Counted from the stretch's first letter, positions 34,102 through 46,170 are shown. The stretch: 64,000 nucleotides of DNA from Lasiodiplodia sp. COLG20 (GCA_009801085.1 VNWV01000006.1:744001-808000); one strand, 5' to 3'. A program made the numbers and translations. The notes: a model not told the origin generated them from the sequence alone.

Positions 34102-34623
34102 ATGGTCGTAAGTCGCTCAACTCCCGTCACTCCACCAGCTGATATGACGCTCCGCCTTGCTCACCACCATCACATCAGTTCGGACGACTGACCCACTACG
34201 CCTTCGACGCCGTCCTCTGTGCGCATTCCCTTACCGCCCGTTACCGGCCCTTCATTATTCTCTGACCGTGCGATCCAGTTTCTGCCTTCCTGGCTGGCGT
34301 CAAGCGCTCCACCGGTCTCACGTATGCCTTCCATCCCTTCCCGCCCGCCCTGGCCTGACAGTCCGAGCATTGTCCGCACAACCCCTTCTCCCTTTTTTTG
34401 CTTTATTTCGCGCAACACCCACCGTGGACGTGCAAAGCATGCCGTGGCTAACGTTTACCCGCCATTTCCCGGGACTCGTAGACCTAGTGTCAAATCCGAG
34501 ACTATCAGCGAGTCGGAGAATGTGAAGAAGTGGCTTGACAACTACCTGTGGGTTGGCGAGGTCGTCATGGACCAGAGCGTCGCCCTCATGAGCTCCTCCG
34601 GTTACTTCGAGCGCAAGCGGTAA
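34102..34623 (+). CDS. ATG44: Mitofissin, mitochondrial fission factor for mitophagy (DUF1748)
   Basis: Four small exons (34102-34107, 34179-34218, 34279-34321, 34482-34623) give 76 residues, so the gene is nearly invisible to ORF scanning. All junctions are GT..AG and join MVFGRLTHYAFDAVLFSAFL, AGVKRSTGLTPSV, a variable linker, then NVKKWLDNYLWVGEVVMDQS and SGYFERKR. This is the whole conserved DUF1748 sequence. Yeast and fission-yeast Atg44/mitofissin is a protein of about 73 residues in the mitochondrial intermembrane space that acts on the inner membrane and is needed for mitochondrial fission during mitophagy. The N-terminal amphipathic/hydrophobic helix and the second helix around KKWLDNYL are both intact. 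Exon 1 holds only two codons, and intron 3 is 160 nt, long for this window. The identity rests on recalled family sequence; I regard it as strong. Confidence 0.9.
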
Positions 34624-36248
34624 ACGACCTTGAACCGTACGTTGCGACCGCGCATACGAGAAGGGAATACTTCGGGCAAGAAGGATCGAGGCATGTATAT
34701 GTTCAGGCCACAAACGCCCCGACATGGCAGGCGGAACGCCCAGCCGCGGAGCGCCAGAGGAGCGGGGTGTGAAAACTCTACTCGTGTGAGGATACTAGGG
34801 AATAGGATGGGGGCGTTTCTAGGCGACTATACCTCTGAACAGTTCTTTGTGGCATTCCAGGCTATGCATGGACAAATTCATTTGCTATACTGGTTATCGA
34901 GTTCCAACAACGGTACATGCCCATGCGCATCTGCTACATTGCTAATGCAAGCTAGATTGTCGTAGTACCGGACCACTCCGCCTGCGCATGTTGCACCGCT
35001 CCTATCAGGCGATTGCGATTCATATTTCTCGAGGCCTGCCGGTCACTCCAAAATGTCTCCAGTCTGGTTCCTGCAAAGGAATTTTCGCCGTTGGGGCTGA
35101 GATTAGCAAGCTCTACGACGTTCTGGTGTTCGTCGCCCTCTATGCCGAAAATCTCGTTCGATACGAATGTCGTCTCTCCACGTCAACCTGGAAGTCCGCG
35201 GCTCTTCGTCATCCAGGTCATCCTCCAGGCGTAATTTGGTCGGCACCTGACTACTGCTCCGTGTATATCATCCATGCCTTTCTGCTGGTTCGGAGACAAC
35301 ATCTTCCACTTGACTACAATCCAAAAGGTGCGGTTGCCGCCGCGGACGAAGGTGGACGGGGAGGGGAGATTAGCGAACAATTCGGTAATAGGGTCCTTCA
35401 GCCCACCTCCTCGAGGACGAACGGCGGAGCCTCGTAAATGGCGTTACCCATGGACAAGGTCGGGCATGGGTGCCGATCCAGCTTTCTCTGGAGACAAAAT
35501 GTTGCAAGAAGAGCTTGACGAGGCCACAGGCAAGTTGGTAAACGCTGTGCTTCTTCACAACGACGTACACTCTGGCAACCTCCAAGACATGCCTCTCAAG
35601 CACGTCATGAGTCTGGAAGTTCTCGAAAGTTTTCATCTTTGCTGGGACAGGCGAAGGGTGCCGGTGAAAAGCCTCTTGAAGCTGGCATTCTTGAGCCTCA
35701 TGCCCCATTGAGGCAACAGCTCGCAGAGCAGAGGACACATCATGTCGAAATTGGTGGTGATCCTGGAGTCGACTTGATCCTCTGTGTGCGGGCCGAAGCT
35801 GACGAGGATGTCTTCGATTCGCTGGTCGTGCTCGGAAACCAGGATATTACCGTGATCTTCGAGGCCAGCTCGGAACTTCTTTCGATGTACCAAACATTCA
35901 AGATGGTGGATGTACGGGTAGAGTGGCACCATGGTGAAAAGTTCTTATGGCTTTTGCAGGTGAGTTGGCATTCGTGTTAGAAAAGTTGATCGCTTGAGGT
36001 TGAAAGACAAGGTGAGTATGTTTGGGTTTACAGAAAAGGCAGGCTTGATCTATTGCACGTGATGCTATAAACGCGTGTAGACTCCCAGTTGACAGTGTTG
36101 AAAAAATTAGAATTTCCTAATAAAAATACACCTCCGAACATAGGCGAGCTTTCAACACGACGGCCTCACGCAAACGAGCCAAACTTATCTAGTGTCAATA
36201 CTCAATATTTCGACTCCAGTCAACCTTTTGTTAAAGTACATCAACACG
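34624..36248. other. Region of uncertain coding status
   Basis: 1.6 kb with overlapping open frames on both strands that keep good codon use (35274-35980 plus; 35183-35932 minus). No family is recognised, and no single spliced model joins them. See the candidate at 35370-35932. Confidence 0.4.
35370..35932 (-). CDS. Possible unrecognised gene or decayed gene, minus strand
   Basis: Weak call. A minus-strand ATG at 35932 sits in a perfect CACCATGG context, with a pyrimidine-rich leader and a TATA-like TTTATA further upstream. It opens MVPLYPYIHHLECLVHRKK and reads 99 residues with well-biased codons, then stops at 35633. A second minus frame (35738-35370) reads on with similar codon quality (FENFQTHDVLERHVLEVARVYVVVKK). 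The two overlap by about 100 nt in different frames and no canonical intron bridges them cleanly, so this is either an intron I cannot place or a frameshifted relic. Plus-strand frames over the same bases are also open. Confidence 0.2.
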
Positions 36249-36815
36249 CTACAGCTTCTCATCGAAGAGCTTGATTTTGTACTGATCCACACCTTCGTGA
36301 ACACCCTGCCAGTCATGGCGATGCAGGGCAAAACTCTCACACTCAGGCGCCGGAATCCGCGGAAATATGCCCAACTTCAATATCACCTTCCCCTTGCGAG
36401 ACGGAACAACGGACCTTATCGGGCTGCTCATCAAGCAACGATCAGCAATCAACATACCAGTCTCTCTCGCCGCGGCGGGGGCCAACAATCACAACACTAC
36501 TCACTTGCCGCATCTACTACAGAACCACCGACCAAGCGGCTCGCCACTCCCGGTCTGCGTGTCGACGAACTCCTTCAGCGTGCCGTCGCGGTCTTCGATC
36601 GTCACCTTGTCGTCCTCGATCAGCAGGTTGGCCGCGACGTAGCTGCCGGCGACTTTGCGGCAGTTGGCGCAGTGGCACAGGTGGCCGCGGCGCCGGGTGA
36701 AGAGCTCCTTGTCGCGGATGGTGACGTGGATGCTGCCGCAGAGGCAGTGGCCTGAGATTCCTTCGGAGAATTCGGAGATCGGGTGGCGGTTCGGGTCGCC
36801 GGTGAGTTCGGGCAT
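36249..36815 (-). CDS. GFA / CENP-V family zinc protein
   Basis: Exons 36505-36815 and 36249-36426 give 162 residues. The frame upstream has only a TTG, so the start is the ATG at 36815 (MPELTGD). The 78-nt intron (GTGAGT donor, GAG acceptor) was chosen because it restores the family motif FCSRCGNSPI at the junction; a nearer acceptor would leave a 39-nt intron and an extra ten residues. Zinc ligands are visible as GHCLCGSI, CHCANCRK and CSRC. The family (glutathione-dependent formaldehyde-activating enzyme, centromere protein V) forms S-hydroxymethylglutathione in some bacteria; most fungal paralogs have no proven activity. The C terminus (VILKLGIFPRIPAPECESFALHRHDW) is the usual beta-rich end. 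No formaldehyde or C1 genes are nearby. Confidence 0.88.
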
Positions 36816-37467
36816 GGTTGGTGCCTTTTGCAATTGGGATTTGGTAGGGCTGTACGGCTGGATGCAGAAGCTTAGAGCAGGCTTTTTCGTGGTGTATATA
36901 AGATCTGGAAAAGCTATCTTTATATCATGCGGCGGACGTCGGCATTCGGGGTGCGGGGTATGGAATATTGCTAAGCTAGCTTACATCAGCTCCACAGAAA
37001 GTAGAGTGGAACCTCTGAGGATGTCGTCCCAGTCAATTACATAATCCATCGGATGGTCCTGCCGCCGTATCCTACTGGTAACAATAGAATGGATTGTTAC
37101 TGAAAAGCCTCAAGAGACTCGGGCGGTTGGAGTGTTACTCAGTTAATAAAGGAGAGGCATACAAAGTACTTTACATACACCCATGACTTCTACACTGACC
37201 AAAGCTAGAGTCTAAAATTTATAAGCTATAGAAGATATTCGTCCAAACACATCTTTCAATTGCCATCGCTATGCAAACTAATTAATCGTTCAACCCTCCT
37301 GCTAATATCTTGCCACCATCTCCAAGTCTGAGAATATCACGAAGCGTCCGTTTTTGGTTGGATATAGTGAGGATGTATGAATATGCTCTTTTTCATGACT
37401 GTCGAGGACGACTGTCTGCTCTGCCACTTCAGCCGTATCAAACGGCTGAGTACTGCTCCGCTGAATT
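36816..37467. other. Intergenic region
   Basis: Moderately AT-rich; short open frames only and no recognised feature. Confidence 0.5.
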
Positions 37468-38439
37468 TCAACCAAAATACCCCTCTTTACTAAAGCAGTA
37501 GCATCCCGGCTCTTCGCAGAGGATGGACCATGCCCTGCTTACAGTGCCAGGCTTGCGAGCAAAGTCTGTGGAACGCGATGTGACAAAGGAGACGATGTCG
37601 ACGTCGGGGTCGCTTTCACTCGCTTTCCGCGTGAGGAATACGCTCGTGAAAACACATCTGTCACAGTCCATTTTGCTGGAAACACCGGTGAGGTTACACT
37701 TGTAGCAGTGCATTTCGTTGAGACACCCCGGCATGCGTTGGTGGTATTGGTGAGATGAAGAGAGCCAGATCCAGTCCGGAGGAAAGCGAGTAGCGATATC
37801 AGTAGTCTGCGCGTGAGGACATATTTGCTCAATAGGAAGTCTCGAAATGGCATAGGCGAGCTCAAGGTCGTCGAGAGGCTCGCCGTGGGTGGCTTCCATC
37901 AGAAAGTAGGTGCGGTTGAGCTCCACCAGAACTTTGCCGGCAGAAGCAGTAGAGTCGCAGTCAACGCATTCAATTGTTCCTTTGTTCTCGAGCAGCTCCG
38001 ACATTTGGTCGAGTCGAAGGTTTATGTGCGAGCACAGTGCGACCGCCTCGAGAGCAGCAATGCAGCGGCGTTGCTCGGGCTCACGGCGTTGTTGATGAGC
38101 GGAGAATTTGCGCCGCTTGTGTGTTGTGCGGCAGTAACTGCACACGAGCTCGTCGCGTGCGTCCAGCGTACCTATCCGCTCGGCTAGACAAGATCGAGAG
38201 AATACGTCCTGGCCGAAGCGGTTTGCGAAATCGGCATGATCTTCAAAGGTGACGGAGGACGGGTTGGAAAGAGGACGGAAACTCCTGGGAGTTGCTCCCA
38301 GTGAAATCGTATCGGCTCCGGAGAGATCATCCATGATGTCCAGAATTAATTCATTGGGCAGGCGTTGAATATGATCTTTCGTAGGGTTGTGTTGCTTTTC
38401 ACCCTGAGGTTCATTGTTGCTTTGTGACTTGCGGCGGCG
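37468..38439 (-). CDS. F-box-like protein, 5' end incomplete
   Basis: The stop is at 37468. The frame is open up to a TAG at 38440-38442, which itself can be an intron end (CATAG). The first ATG in frame is at 38334, but that would cut the F-box: the frame above it encodes RLPNELILDIMDDLSGADTI, a clear F-box start, so an upstream exon with the real ATG is missing from this model. ORFs at 38411-38737 may contain it, but I cannot place the splice. After the F-box (about 15-55) come Cys pairs (LVCSYCRTTHKRRKFS, EQRRC) of the type seen in many fungal F-box proteins, and a Cys-rich middle. F-box proteins link substrates to SCF ubiquitin ligases; the target is unknown. The C terminus (EEPGCYCFSKEGYFG) is also Cys-rich. 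Confidence 0.65.
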   Translation of the reverse strand, partial: RRRKSQSNNEPQGEKQHNPTKDHIQRLPNELILDIMDDLSGADTISLGATPRSFRPLSNPSSVTFEDHADFANRFGQDVFSRSCLAERIGTLDARDELVCSYCRTTHKRRKFSAHQQRREPEQRRCIAALEAVALCSHINLRLDQMSELLENKGTIECVDCDSTASAGKVLVELNRTYFLMEATHGEPLDDLELAYAISRLPIEQICPHAQTTDIATRFPPDWIWLSSSHQYHQRMPGCLNEMHCYKCNLTGVSSKMDCDRCVFTSVFLTRKASESDPDVDIVSFVTSRSTDFARKPGTVSRAWSILCEEPGCYCFSKEGYFG

Positions 38440-39076
38440 CTATGCTTTCACACGCCCTGGAGACAAAGACAGACAGGCTGGGGAAGTAGCCACCAAAGCC
38501 CAAGTTCCCATCTTGGACGGTATGAAAAGTTATCAGAAATGGAGAGTGAGGAGGTTGTTGTAGCTGGAGAATGAGTTCGGCAAACGGGATGGGGACAGGG
38601 CTTCCAACTGGCAAAACAAGCCAAGGCAAGGCAAGCTGTACATACTCCCAAGAAAATACGCTTAGAAGCGATTTCTGCAACAGAATCCTTCGTCTGATCT
38701 TTGGTGAAGTGAAAGGATGATTGAATTGTATTGCCATGCCCAGAAAGATAAGCTAAGCCTACCTGGGGAACAAAGAATGGAAGATATCAAATGCGGCTTA
38801 TCGATAGAAGAGTTCCTGGGCCCTCGTCATGTTTGTCCTGTGATCTTGGAAACAGCCTTTGATCAAAGATTTGGTGATGCTTAGCGTGACCGAAGTCAGA
38901 TGTCTTGTGTGGCTTTTCATACTTGAACTTCCACGGTGCCTTTTTATTTGAGATAACAACCTTGCTCTGACCTACCGTCCGCGTCTTTCGTACATGAATG
39001 TTTTAGCGAGTCAAAAAGGGTGAATGCCGCTCATGATTGTCAGATTTCCGGACAGCAACGTACCTCGATGATCAAA
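38440..39076. other. Intergenic region, includes likely 5' exon of the F-box gene
   Basis: Overlapping minus-strand frames (38411-38737) probably hold 5' exon and leader of the F-box gene. The rest is the 3' flank of the transporter gene. Confidence 0.4.
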
Positions 39077-40507
39077 TCAAGCCCTGAATTTGCTCACTCC
39101 AGCAGCCTCAAGTCGCAGCCAGAGGGATGTTACGGTGGCAGCGGCAAGCAAAGCACCTACCATGGTACAGCTATTCCTGTAACCCAACGGAGACCCCAAC
39201 GCCACGCCCGAACCCACCTTGCCGTTGCGCACGAGGGAGCCGGTGATCGGAGTGCCCAGCAACGCACCGCAGCCGCGTGCCATGTACAAGAAACCATTGA
39301 CACTGGCGAAATTCTGCGCGCCGAAGACCTCCATCAGGCTCGTAGGAAAGAGTGAGACGTAGGCGCCGGCGAAGATGCCATAGGTGATTGCGAAGGTGAT
39401 GAATAGAGCCTTGCTGGCGGCGTTTGGGCCGAGGAGCGTCGAGGGTAGCCAGAGACCGAGCGTTATGAAGGTGCTCACCAAAGTGCACAGGAAGAGCGTG
39501 TTCAACCGGCCGAATCGATCGGCGAACCATCCCAAAACGACCTTGCCTCCAGCACTGGAAGCGTTGCTGATGGCAATGAGGTTAGCGCCTGCAGCTGCGC
39601 TGTATCCCAGAGTGCGTGCGTAGGCGGATAAGAAGTAAATGGGGCCGTAGTAGGCGGCGGCTTGGAACAGGGCGCTGAGGGCGTGGGCGAGGAACTTCTT
39701 GCTCCGTGCCACTCGCCAGTTGACCAGGGGAACTTGGAAGGCGCCGGTGCGTGAAGACCGCGTTTGACGTTCCAGAGCAATTCTCCTTTCGCTCTCGGCG
39801 TCCCAGCTCAGGATCATGCCGGCCGCGGAGATCAGCAGGAAGGCGACGCCGCCGGTTAACTGAAGGGCATGCCTGAAGCCGATTGATTCGTTGAGGAGGC
39901 GGATTACCGGAGCCCAGAAGACGCCGCCAACGCCGGTGCCGCTGAGGATGACTCCCATTGCGAGCGCTCTTTTCTCGTTGAACCAGCCGGGAGCAATGGT
40001 GACGGCAGGTATGTAAGACAAACAAGTGCCAATGCCAAGAATTATGCCTTGGGTGAGGATGAAATGCCACAGCCGCTGGCTAAACGAGGCGAGGACGTTG
40101 CCCAGAGCGAATATGACTGCGCCGATCAGGGTCACCGTTCGCGGCGAGTATGCTTTGGTCCAGGCAGAAGCAAAAGGCGCTCCCATTGTCATCAGCGACA
40201 CGGCCAAGGTTCCGATCAAGTCGATGGTTGCCGGGCTGGCATTCGCAAATGGCCCTCCGAGAGATTCATATAGTTCCTGGTAGACTCCGAAGGCAAAGGT
40301 CAGGCCACATCCGGTAAAGGTGACCATAAAGGAGGCCATGGCAACCAGAACCGCTTTCCTTGGCATGTTGTTAGCCGATGATCAGGTACGTATACTGGGA
40401 GCTCACCTATTGCTGCCCGGTTCACGTGATGTGGTACTGGACAAGCGGGAAGCCGTAAGGCTGCGCTGGTCTAGTGACTCGAGTGCAATGTCACGAGGTG
40501 CTTCCAT
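39077..40507 (-). CDS. MFS monocarboxylate-type transporter
   Basis: Two exons (40407-40507, 39077-40358) with a 48-nt phase-2 intron (GTGAGC..CCAAG) give 460 residues. The first exon encodes a hydrophilic leader (MEAPRDIALESLDQRSL). The membrane part has 12 TM: VAMASFMVTFTGCGLTFAFGVYQ (TM1, with the MCT-type GxxxxFGVYQ ending), PATIDLIGTLAVSLM, a WFNEKRALAMGV motif between TM4 and TM5, and VVLGWFADRFGRLNTL between TM8 and TM9. These are features of the fungal monocarboxylate porter (TC 2.A.1.13) group. Many fungal members do not move monocarboxylates; substrates include riboflavin and metabolites. An ATG at 40366 opens the second-exon frame but would lose the leader, and the splice site there is good. 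Confidence 0.9.
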
Positions 40508-41703
40508 GATGGCCAAGACTGTGTTGATGGAATGAATTGACGTCCGGGTCTCTTATTGCCTCGCTTTAATATGGATGTGAGTCATTTTCGGCTGGGAGTT
40601 GGCGGCGCCGATTAGGTACTTACATCGTCAGCCCGGTTCTCGGCTAAGGGTCTTACCCCGCAAAACCGGGACGATCGTCTCTATCTGTTCCTGCAGGGGA
40701 AAAAATAGGCGGTTAAGGATCGAAGTTGCGTAGATGCGGCTGCTTGCCTGGCGCGCGGATACGCTGCTGCTTCAGAAATCTCGGCAGATGCTGTGTCACC
40801 TCACTTCGTCCCAATGCTCTTTAGCTTTGCCCCGCCAATCTCTTCACCCCTCGAAAGGACACGGCAGACCTCCGAAACTCGGAACCAAGCTTGACCAGAA
40901 GTCATGATCTGGGCCACCATATTTGTCCACGCCGATCGGCCTGAAAATCAGCGCCGGTCACACGTCATCTTCACATCTCACGCTCTCGCCCGTAGCTGAG
41001 CCGATGGTCCTCTCAGCTTTGCATGTGCTCGGAATATCTACGTTCCCTTTTGCCGCCCTCAAGTTGTTTCCAGAACCTTATGGGAGCGCCGCTGTCTGAA
41101 TGAGTGAGGACGCGGCGCCTTGGTCCACGCCGTGACCTTGTACTTGATTGATGTCTACTTGTTCCGCTTGGTTGAAGATGAAGACATATTTTACGGCAAA
41201 AGCCGAGAGATTTGGGGCGACTGCTCTAAAAACGACACTGATTCCGCCACTCTGGCCGGCGCCGCTTTGGGAACCCTGGCCGCTATTCGCCGAAGAAAAA
41301 GTCTTCCGCTGCGTGGTGTGCAAGGGATACGCGGTGTAGGCGCAATGCGCGACATGTGCGGATCTGTATGCGGCAAGATCAAAGTGAAATACTGTCAAGA
41401 TTGAAGTACTGTATCATTCATATTGAACAAGGCTCATTCAACTAAAATAACTGGTTCATATCTCGGGAAATTTGCATCCACAGTATTCATTAGAGATGAA
41501 GACTTGAAAAATAATGGGAAATATCCCTACATACTCAACTTAGTGTTTTCCTCTTCGGAAGTTTCAGGCTCATTCAGCAGGACAGTACTATTTCCCAGCT
41601 ACCAACAACACCTGCCGCGTACTTCATGATTTCCCACATATCATCCTCGCATCCAACGCTCTCTACCATGACTTCGACGTCATTTTGTGCCCGAACAAGT
41701 CGA
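40508..41703. other. Gene-free region of 1.2 kb
   Basis: Promoter of the MFS gene on the left and 3' flank of the NLR gene on the right. Frames at 41078-41398 (minus) and 41120-41404 (plus) are mutual shadows; neither is recognised. Confidence 0.4.
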
Positions 41704-44700
41704 CTAATCGTCACTACCATACTCTTCATTGTCAACCTCGTCACTTCGGGAATCAGAACAATACCCGAATGAGTCTTCGTCCTCGGCCGAGCTGATCCAC
41801 TCGTCATTGTCAGGATCTGTGACCACCTGCATCAGAGGGCCATCCTCCTTTTGACATGCAATGTCGAAAGGTGTTTGACCTTCGCTATTTGCAGCATCAA
41901 GTCTCGTTCCATGATCGACAAGGATCTGAGAGACCTCCAGATGAGCCCCTGCAACTGCGTAGTGGAGGGGAACATTTCCAGAGTTATCTTTGATATTGAC
42001 GTCTGCCATCCAACCTGGTTGGAGTAGAAAGTCCACCAAATTCGATGAACCATTTTCGGCAACAAAATGCAAGGGAGTCTTCCCTGAGTCGGTGTCTGTG
42101 GAATTGACGATGTCTTGGCAGCGTTCTTCTGCCTCCATAACTTGTTCTGCGAGATGAGGATTGTTGGTTTCCACTGCATGATGGAGTCGAACAGCCGAAA
42201 TCAGTGATGAAGTATCTTCATTCCAAGAATCTGGTTGTGTCTTTGGAAGACGAACTCCAAAGGGGAATGGCTGCAGACCAGACCGACGTCTCATCCGGTA
42301 AAGAGGCGTCTCGCCGTCTCTGTTCTCATGTCTTGGGTCTGCTCCGAAACTTATGAGTGTTTTGATAGTTTGGAGTGTACCAAGGTCAGCTGCAATCCAA
42401 ATTGGTGTCTGTCCGGCATGGTCCTCATCCTGCAGCAAATCTTTGATAATCCCAAGGGACTTGGCAGTCTGGAGAAGGATCTTGAGTATCCTTTGCTCCG
42501 GCTGTGCCGCCGCAGTATGAAGGACTGATTTCCCCTCATATTTCCATATCAGTAGGTCTTTGGCCGCCTGTATAACTTCTGTCGGCGGTAGTTTTTCTCC
42601 AGTTGGATTCAGGGTTGCCATCAGCTTTTCTACCATCTCAAAATCGTAGCATAAGACGGAGTTGTACAATAGTGTTCCTCCATTGATGTCGATCATGTTT
42701 GGGCTCCAGCTGTTTTTGAGCAACAACTCAACTACCCTGGAATGTCCAAGAGCTGAGGCTACCTGCAAAGCATTTCCGAGGAAACCATTAGAAGATAGAA
42801 CATTTGCAACTCTCAGGTTGGACATCTGTCTTGACCTTGAAGGGTCTTTATGGAACATCTCAAATTCGTACTCTGTGGGCGGCCCTTGTATGTTAGGAAT
42901 ATCATTGGACTTATTGAGTAGAGTTTGGACTATTTCGTGATTTCCTTCACTAGACGCAGCGTATATGGCAGAACCGTATTGATCAGCCGCATGATTCGTG
43001 TGAAGACCATGCGAAAGTAGCATTTTGACCGTCTCCAAGTGCCCATTTACCGCTGCGCCTTGCAGGGAGTCATGGTAGTTTATGGTCATAGTATCTGGCA
43101 CGGCTCGAATAATGTCATCGGCTACTTCGTGATAACCTTTGTGACATGCGACCACAAGAGCTGTACCAAGAGGTCCGCCGATATCGTTCACCGGGAAAGA
43201 GTGCTTCAAGAGTTCCCTCACTATGGTTCGATGTCCCTGTGCCGAGGCAGCATACAGTGGTGTAAGAGGGTGACACTCCTCCGATTCTTTCCAATTGTCC
43301 GAAAAGTCAGAAGAGCTAGACAAGAATCCCTTCTTGTAGAATCCAAACAGCGCTTTGGGTGCTTTCACCGGCTGACTGACGAAGCCGAATTCATTTTTAA
43401 GGAACCTCTGCAACGAGCGGAGAAGCCCGAGATGCGCAACGGTGAATAATTGAGATGGGGTCAACATCTCTTCACCCCTTCTCCTCTCTTTGATGTGCCA
43501 AAGCCAGATCTCGTAAGTGTGCTTATTGGCTAAGAAGTTCCAAAAGCGCTCAAATGTTTCGTCCTTCTGGTCAAATATTCTGGCATTCACCATCAAATAG
43601 GTAGCGGCATGCTTGGCGAATGGATGCTGTCTATAGCAGGGTGAGACTGAGGTGCCACACTTAAATGAGGATAGACACTCAATGCGTCCGATGCTTATTT
43701 CAAAGAGAGATCTTCTCGCCTTCTCTTCTTCAAAATAGGGCCGGAAGTTTTGATCGACGTTATTTGAAATCAGAAATTCCTCCACAGTGAAACGGGCGAG
43801 GCGTATTTCTTTGAACAGAAAGTCGTCCTTTTCATGAAACCATGTATCGTCAGACCGTGTATCATGAAACGTGACCAAGCTTCGGCAGTATGTGGCAATC
43901 CATTTGGGATCCGGCATTCTCGTATGGAGTCCAACTGTTGAGATTGCAGGTCCAAACGACACAAGGTCGATTGCGTCTTTGACCAGAAGCGCCTGATCCG
44001 AGTATATCAGGAACTGGAGAAGTATCATGGCGTCTTCGAATAGCTCTCTGGGTATGCGAGAGAGACTTCTGTTGTATGTTTCCTCCAATGTCCTGGGAAG
44101 AGATTTCAAACAGTGCTGGAGTCTTTTCAGATCTCTGCAAGCCTCTAATTCCTGCATCTGGCATGTAGCCAATCGAAACCTTTGAGGAAATTAGCTTTTG
44201 CCACTTTTCCAGTCTTTAATGGGAACTGACATTCCATTTGCCCGTTGTAATACAGCTTCTTTGATTTCATTCTGCCATTCTGGAATCACCTCCCACTTCT
44301 TCAATTCTCCTTTCGACATCTCTGAGTCGATGTGCTTCTCAATGTCAGGTGTGGTAATACTCTCGTCAATATGTATCACGTTGCCTGTACCTCTGAGTGC
44401 AGACGAAATATCTTCCTCATCACGGCTTGTCACGACAACATGGAAATGCGGACGAGGTAACGTAACGGTTTCGTTGATCCAGGAAAAGAGCTCTGATCGG
44501 TGGCCAGCTTCGTGGACCTCGTCGAGACCGTCGAGGACTATACTGACATGTTCAAAATTTCCCGCCGCTTTCCGAAACAAGGTGACTAGATCTCGAGAAT
44601 CGGGTTGTTCTCGGGTTACTGATTCGAAGAACTGGTACAAATCCTTCCCAACATCCTCATTGATGCGGTAGAGGTAGAATAGGAAGGCTCGTAGCATTTC

Positions 44701-46170
44701 ATCGCGGGTCTGTTTTGCTTTTTCTCCGAAGGCGAAGAAGAAATACAGCACAGCGTGAGTGTGACTTTTGCGCGTTTCGGTTAGGTCTCGGATGGTAGCC
44801 GTGCTAAGTACGGTTTTTCCACACCCAGGTATGCCGTAGATCCAGAGGAAAGAATTGTTTGACTCATTTTTCCAATTTCTAAAAGTCTGGCTCTCAAGCA
44901 ACCATAGACATGTGTCCTCACCCCGCTTCTTTTTCTCTCTTTGGTAGTCGAAGGAAGGATCATGTGGACGCAGCCAATCTTTGATTTGATTTTGTCGTTC
45001 CTCTTTTAGAGCGTCATCGGAATTTTGACGAATTTCATTGACATTGGCGGATACTTTCATATATTGTAAGTATACATGCACTTGGGAGAACGTTGAGGTG
45101 GACTAACTATCTTGAAGCGATTCCATCACTTCGGTGGCTTTCTGCATTTCCTGGACCTGCTGTGGTAGCACCACGCCAAGCAGTTCGATTGCAAAGGCAG
45201 CTGCGGTGGCAGCTGCATATCGTTGCCATCGATCATTCTTGTGAGAATCCGCATAATCGCAGATTCCTCTAATTACCAGGCAGGGGAAGTCATTCATGAG
45301 GCCCGCGGCTTCCATTTCCAAGCACATGCAATCGTCGGCAAAGGCCGAGATACGATTGAGCAGTTCCTGCCGTTCATCTGCATCTTTGACAAGGGTGTTG
45401 CCGGATGCAATGACACCGTAGTGGATATCCGGTTCCTCAGGAATGATTCGTTCATCGCGATCTATTTCCTCCTCATGTGAACACTTCTTGCAGTCTCGAC
45501 CTCCGACGTGCTTGTAGGATGACTTGAACAAACGATCGTTTTCAGCCCCTTGGTATCCGTATCCGGGGTTATTGTTCCTTTTGGTAAACATGAATGGATT
45601 TTGCTCTTTCATCTTGGCCAAAATCTGCGGTACTGCAGACGGCTCCTGTTCATGTCGGCTGCGCAAGTTTGCGACAGCGTGGAGTAAAAGAGCCGGCGGT
45701 GAGTTGAGGAAACTATTCAACTCTTTCCCTCCATCTTTCGCCTTCATCAAATCGTAATTGATGACCCCACCCGTGCTCCCGGCGGGATCACTGACAACTA
45801 TGTCACCAAGGCGAATATCTTTTCCGTCATCGGGGCGAGCAATTCCACCTCCAATGCCAACGAGCAGACCGAACCTGATCGAGGAGAATGTCGACAGCAT
45901 ATAATTTGCCGTGGTCGCTGCCGTGTTTGTGCCGTATACTCCGGATCTCAGTGATGCGATCACAATATTGTGTTGTCCGATGCTGCCCCACGAGTAGGAA
46001 GAGGGGTCGTTCTCAGGCTGTTGAAAATCGCGAGGCTGATTGTGCTTTTCATCGAGTAGGGCTTCGGCAGCGGCGCGTTCGATGGGCAACGGCGCGAGCC
46101 AGCCCACCGTGTACTGGAGGTGGCTCTCCAACGCCTTGCGGTTCGACTCCATAGATGGTTCAATCGACAT
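41704..46170 (-). CDS. NOD-like receptor: PNP-NACHT-ankyrin protein
   Basis: Three exons (45108-46170, 44231-45053, 41704-44179) give 1453 residues. Both introns are short (54 and 51 nt), and the junctions restore ESLQDISANVNEIRQ and ANGMFRLATCQ. Residues 1-345 are a purine/uridine phosphorylase-like sensor domain (YTVGWLAPLPIERAAAEALLDE, LLVGIGGGIA, CLEMEAAGLMNDFPCLVIRGICDYADSHKN). Residues about 425-640 are a NACHT NTPase: Walker A GIPGCGKT (428-435), Walker B SIVLDGLDE (525-533) and a sensor-like VVVTSRDEED. A helical stretch and about 12 ankyrin-like units (930-1420) follow, then an acidic tail. Fungal proteins with this plan are NOD-like receptors of non-self recognition and programmed cell death; the N-terminal enzyme domain may cleave nucleotides or nucleosides. 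All nucleotide-binding motifs are intact, so the gene looks functional. The ligand is unknown. Confidence 0.93.
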
